Shown here in pieces: positions 7,887-10,749 of a stretch of DNA of 10,749 nt. Position 1 is the first letter of the stretch; each line of letters opens with the position of its first letter. The DNA is taken from contig JAKMFG010000008.1 of assembly GCA_022425565.1 (NCBI GenBank), positions 1 through 10,749 on the forward strand. The letters run 5' to 3'. The stretch comes from Alphaproteobacteria bacterium (GTDB lineage Bacteria > Pseudomonadota > Alphaproteobacteria > Puniceispirillales > Puniceispirillaceae). Below the pieces are notes generated by a model, which was given only the letters and a program-made list of their open reading frames with translations, did no database searches and was not told the DNA's origin. The position numbers were made by a program, and so were the translations under genes.

Positions 7887-8330
7887 ATGCATCTGGCCCA
7901 GCACATCGAGACCCATATCCACTCCGGCGATGTCGCCGATACGGTGACGTTGGATTACGAGGCACGTTTCCTGCGCAGGAAGCGGCTGGTCAGTGATGGG
8001 GGCGAGCCCTTTCTGGTGGAACTCGCCGAAACAAGGTCGCTCAGTCAGGGCGAAGGGTTCCGGCTTGATGACGGGCGCATCATCGCGGTGATGGCGGCAG
8101 CCGAGCCTCTGCTCGCGGTGCGGCACGACAATCTTTCGCGCATCGCCTGGCATGTCGGCAACCGGCACACCCCATGCCAGATCGCCGATGACCATATCCT
8201 GATCCGCGAGGATAAGGTGCTGCAGGTGATGCTGGAAGGACTCGGCGCCAGCGTAATCAGCGTTACAGCACCATTTACACCAGAGGGCGGCGCCTATGGC
8301 CATGGCCGCACGCATGGTCATGAACACTGA
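7887..8330 (+). CDS. ureE: Urease nickel metallochaperone UreE
   Basis: The 147-residue protein binds nickel and hands it to the UreDFG-urease complex. The N-terminal domain (about 1-70) includes FLRRKRLVSDGGEPFLVEL and the LDDGRIIAV block. The metal-binding domain contains WHVGNRHTPCQ, whose His94 corresponds to the dimer-interface nickel ligand (His96 of Klebsiella UreE). The end [10 protein letters not shown] carries four histidines (139, 143, 145, 147), a short version of the His-rich tail of Klebsiella UreE. GAGGTGG at 7876-7882, overlapping the ureC stop, is its ribosome binding site. Its last 35 bases overlap the chosen ureF start. Confidence 0.95.
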   Translation: MHLAQHIETHIHSGDVADTVTLDYEARFLRRKRLVSDGGEPFLVELAETRSLSQGEGFRLDDGRIIAVMAAAEPLLAVRHDNLSRIAWHVGNRHTPCQIADDHILIREDKVLQVMLEGLGASVISVTAPFTPEGGAYGHGRTHGHEH

Positions 8331-8970
8331 TACAATGATCTCGAATCCCGAACAGCTTCTCATCCTGCAGAACTGGTTCTCGCCTGCCTTTCCGGTTGGC
8401 GCCTTCAGCTATTCTGCTGGGCTGGAAACGGCCATTGTGCGCGGCGATGTTCACAACAGAGACAGCCTTGCAGGCTGGCTTCGCCATACCCTGGTGAATG
8501 GGAGCATTTTCATGGATGCCGTGTTCCTGCGCGCCGCAATGGAGGGCGAGGACGTGAACGACCTGTGCCTTGCGCTATGCGCCGGGGCAGAGCGTCATCA
8601 GGAAACAACCGAGCTTGGCGCCGCCTTTGGCCGTGTCATGACCGCAACACAGGGTATCAACATTCCAGCCATGGCTGCCTATCCGGTGGCAGTCGGCATG
8701 GCGGCCCGCGCCCTCGGCCTGCCTCACGGGGCAACGGTGGCGGCCTTTCTTCAAGGCACCTGCATGAACCAGATTTCAGTGGCAGTCCGCGCCGTTCCCA
8801 TCGGCCAGATGGACGGGCAGACCTGCCTTGTCTCGCTGATGCCGGCAATCGAGCAGGCCGCTGCAAAGGTGATGGAAACGGATGCTGAAACCGCCGGAAG
8901 TTTCGCGCCTGCGGCCGATCTTTGCGCATTTGAACATGAAACCACCGAACAGCGGATTTACCGGACATGA
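8296..8970 (+). CDS. ureF: Urease accessory protein UreF
   Basis: The protein is 224 residues from the first ATG. UreF bridges UreD and UreG and gates GTP-dependent urease activation. Family blocks include [24 protein letters not shown] near the start, [26 protein letters not shown], and the C-terminal [20 protein letters not shown] and VRAVPIGQ. Five in-frame ATGs are possible (8296, 8302, 8314, 8320, 8335). The first is kept because AGAGGG at 8282-8287 lies 8 nt before it; starts at 8320 or 8335 would also leave the whole conserved domain. The gene overlaps ureE by 35 bp at this start and ureG by 4 bp (ATGA). The function is firm and the start uncertain by up to 13 residues. Confidence 0.93.
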   Translation: MAMAARMVMNTDTMISNPEQLLILQNWFSPAFPVGAFSYSAGLETAIVRGDVHNRDSLAGWLRHTLVNGSIFMDAVFLRAAMEGEDVNDLCLALCAGAERHQETTELGAAFGRVMTATQGINIPAMAAYPVAVGMAARALGLPHGATVAAFLQGTCMNQISVAVRAVPIGQMDGQTCLVSLMPAIEQAAAKVMETDAETAGSFAPAADLCAFEHETTEQRIYRT

Positions 8971-9620
8971 CAGCTCAGACAGATGATACACCGCGCCTGA
9001 AGCATGGGCCGCTTCGCGTTGGCATCGGCGGTCCGGTCGGCGCCGGCAAGACCAGCATGACCGAGGCGCTATGCCGCGCACTGTCACCACATGTCTCGAT
9101 GGCTGTCATCACCAACGATATCTATACCCGCGAGGATGCCGATTTTCTGGTGCGGGCCCAGGCGCTTCCGGCGGAGCGTATTCGCGGCGTCGAAACAGGC
9201 GGATGCCCGCACACGGCCATTCGCGAGGATGCTTCGGTCAATCTTGCCGCCATCGAGGAACTGAAGCAGACCTTACCCGACCTCGAGCTGATCCTGCTCG
9301 AATCAGGCGGCGACAACCTTGCGGCCACCTTCAGTCCCGAGCTTGTCGATCTGACGATCTATGTGATCGATGTGTGCATGGGTGCCGATATCCCGCGCAA
9401 GAAAGGGCCTGCGCTGCTGAAGTCGGACATGCTGGTGGTCAACAAGATCGAACTCGCCCCGCATGTCGAGGTCGATCTTGAGCAGATGCGCGCCGATACA
9501 AGGGCCGGCCGCGGCGACCGGCCCTTCATCTTCGGCTCGATGCGCAGGAATGACGGGGTTGACGAGCTTGTCGCCTTCCTCAGAGACGCCGGCGGCCTTT
9601 GGCAGGCCGGATCAGCCTGA
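8967..9620 (+). CDS. ureG: Urease accessory GTPase UreG
   Basis: The 217-residue SIMIBI-class GTPase drives nickel insertion into urease. The P-loop GGPVGAGKT is at 21-29, followed by [15 protein letters not shown]. The CPH metal site (Cys80-His82 in [11 protein letters not shown]) and [15 protein letters not shown] (112-126) are intact. The guanine-specificity motif reads NKIE (159-162) where NKxD is usual, a conservative change discussed in the findings. The start is set by the 4-bp ATGA overlap with ureF and by the distance to the conserved GPLRVGIGG block. It is the last gene of the urease operon. Its TGA (9618-9620) is part of a regulatory-looking element that continues into the next gap. 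Confidence 0.96.
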   Translation: MTAQTDDTPRLKHGPLRVGIGGPVGAGKTSMTEALCRALSPHVSMAVITNDIYTREDADFLVRAQALPAERIRGVETGGCPHTAIREDASVNLAAIEELKQTLPDLELILLESGGDNLAATFSPELVDLTIYVIDVCMGADIPRKKGPALLKSDMLVVNKIELAPHVEVDLEQMRADTRAGRGDRPFIFGSMRRNDGVDELVAFLRDAGGLWQAGSA

Positions 9621-9655
9621 GCAAATTTTTGCAGCGGCATTGAGAAAAAATACTC
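9618..9655 (+). promoter_or_regulatory. Putative regulatory element before the ABC transporter, copy B
   Basis: TGAGCAAATTTTTGCA (9618-9633) begins with the ureG stop codon and contains the near-palindrome GCAAATTTTTGC (9621-9632). GCGG follows (9634-9637), then the A-tract GAAAAAATACTC (9644-9655). It mirrors copy A before ureD (4577-4612) in sequence and spacing. The rest of the 97-bp gap has no clear terminator, and no -35/-10 pair could be placed with confidence. The transporter may have its own promoter here or be read through from ureG. Confidence 0.45.
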
Positions 9656-9717
9656 CTCGTTGTTTGCAGGCGTGCTGGGTACCTTCTGCCCTATCGAATT
9701 CATGACACGTTTGAAGC

Positions 9718-10704
9718 ATGCCCGTTTCCGCCCCTGACATCACGACCAGCCTTGAACTGCTTGGCCTCCATAAAGCCTATGGGCAAACCGTCGCCGTAAA
9801 GCGCGTCGATCTGAAAATCGACGCCCCGGCCTATTGCTGCCTTCTCGGTCCTTCGGGATGCGGCAAGACCTCTTTGCTCAGAATGATTGCGGGTCACGAG
9901 GTGATCAGTGCAGGCAATGTGGTGATCGAGGGGGCAGATATCTCCACCAGCCCGCCAGCGGCCCGCCCGACATCAATGATGTTCCAGAACTACGCCCTTT
10001 TTCCGCACCTGACAGTGCTGGATAACGTGTCTTTCGCCTTGAAGATTGCCGGCATCGGGAAGGCCGAGCGGCATGACCGGGCGATGGAGATGCTGCGCAG
10101 TGTCCAGCTCCGGGATCTCGCGGGACGGTATCCGAACCAGCTTTCGGGCGGCCAGCAGCAACGCGTGGCACTGGCACGTGCGCTCATCACGAATCCGAAA
10201 ATCCTGCTTCTTGACGAGCCGCTGTCCGCCCTCGACCCGTTCCTTCGCATCGAGATGCGCGCCGAGCTCAAGGCGCTTCAGCGCCGGCTCGACATCACTT
10301 TTATCCATGTTACCCACAGCCAGGACGAGGCCATGGCACTTGCCGACCTTGTGCTGGTGATGAACGAGGGGGTGGTGGAGCAGACAGGCTCTCCCATGGA
10401 GATATTCAACCAACCACGGAACGCGTTTGTGGCGAATTTCATCGGTGGCCACAACGTCATAACAATTGGTCCGGAAAGGTTCGCGGTTCGCGAAGACCGA
10501 ATCAAGCTGACACCGATGGGAGATCGTCAGATTGGCGCCATCGAATTCATGGGGGCCAACGTCAGAATACGAGTTTCTGACGGCGCTGGAGGGAATTTGA
10601 CGATCAGCCAGACCGACAACGAGTTCGCCGAAATGAAGCTGAATGTTGGCGACCAAGTTGGCGTGAGCTGGCGGAAAAAGGATCAACTTAAACTCACAGC
10701 CTAA
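9718..10704 (+). CDS. ABC transporter ATP-binding protein, PotA-like (polyamine/opine/phosphonate-type import)
   Basis: The 328-residue ATPase would power a binding-protein-dependent importer at the inner membrane. Visible motifs are Walker A GPSGCGKT (44-51), Q-loop Gln90 in [12 protein letters not shown], signature LSGGQQQR (142-149), Walker [13 protein letters not shown] (162-173) and switch His200 ([13 protein letters not shown]). A TOBE-like C-terminal domain follows (about 245-328). The sequence resembles spermidine/putrescine PotA and related ATPases, not the UrtD/UrtE urea type. It is somewhat short: the sequence passes from [11 protein letters not shown] almost directly to [10 protein letters not shown], so part of the usual first TOBE segment seems absent. 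The ATG at 9718 has only a weak Shine-Dalgarno (GAAG). The next gene starts 14 bp after the stop and probably encodes the binding protein. The substrate is unknown. Confidence 0.9.
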   Translation: MPVSAPDITTSLELLGLHKAYGQTVAVKRVDLKIDAPAYCCLLGPSGCGKTSLLRMIAGHEVISAGNVVIEGADISTSPPAARPTSMMFQNYALFPHLTVLDNVSFALKIAGIGKAERHDRAMEMLRSVQLRDLAGRYPNQLSGGQQQRVALARALITNPKILLLDEPLSALDPFLRIEMRAELKALQRRLDITFIHVTHSQDEAMALADLVLVMNEGVVEQTGSPMEIFNQPRNAFVANFIGGHNVITIGPERFAVREDRIKLTPMGDRQIGAIEFMGANVRIRVSDGAGGNLTISQTDNEFAEMKLNVGDQVGVSWRKKDQLKLTA

Positions 10705-10718
10705 AAGGGAACAACATA

Positions 10719-10749
10719 ATGGCCAAGACTCTCTCCAGACGTACCATGC
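10719..10749 (+). CDS. Start of a gene, probably the transporter's solute-binding protein (3' end outside window)
   Basis: An ATG at 10719 follows AAAGGGA (10704-10710) with 8-nt spacing and opens a frame that runs to the window end, encoding MAKTLSRRTM. The SRRTM stretch is compatible with a twin-arginine (Tat) signal, as found on many polyamine-type binding proteins. Position directly after the ATPase supports a binding protein or permease of the same importer. With ten residues visible, the identity is inferred from context only. Confidence 0.55.
   Translation, partial: MAKTLSRRTM

Overview
The window is a GC-rich stretch of bacterial chromosome in which every supported gene lies on the + strand. 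The proteins and the tight ureD-A-B-C-E-F-G order suggest a Gram-negative proteobacterium, most likely an alphaproteobacterium, perhaps a marine lineage such as SAR116 or another Rhodospirillales-like group. That placement is inference from gene style; there is no rRNA or other phylogenetic marker here. No RNA gene, CRISPR array, insertion sequence or phage gene was seen.

Layout. (1) 1-990: the 3' two-thirds of exonuclease I (sbcB/xonA), with the ExoIII motif of the DEDDh nuclease site. (2) 991-1178: a gap that starts with five 12-bp tandem repeats carrying nested palindromes. (3) 1179-4542: a two-gene unit. A PhyH-type Fe(II)/2-oxoglutarate dioxygenase is followed 40 bp later by an 818-residue flavoprotein of the dimethylglycine/sarcosine dehydrogenase family, which fuses an FAD oxidase domain to a GcvT-like folate domain. 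(4) 4543-4724: a 182-bp regulatory gap with a hairpin and an A/T-rich palindrome. (5) 4725-9620: a complete, compact urease operon, ureDABCEFG. Most neighbours touch or overlap, and the nickel ligands and carbamylated lysine of UreC are all present. (6) 9621-9717: a 97-bp gap carrying a second copy of the palindrome and A-tract seen before ureD. (7) 9718-10704: a PotA-type ABC ATPase, then the first codons of a gene that looks like an exported, possibly twin-arginine, protein, probably the transporter's binding protein.

Functionally the window reads as nitrogen and one-carbon scavenging. The flavoprotein should demethylate an N-methylated glycine-like compound and pass the methyl group to tetrahydrofolate. 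The dioxygenase next to it probably acts on a related substrate. Urease releases ammonia from urea. The ABC importer beside urease is of the polyamine/opine/phosphonate type rather than the usual UrtABCDE urea type.

I did not find a system I can call wholly new. The points most worth following up are the paired upstream element shared by the urease and transporter units, the dioxygenase-flavoprotein pairing, the atypical importer beside urease, and the dual-coded overlap in which the UreE histidine tail and the UreF start share the same bases.
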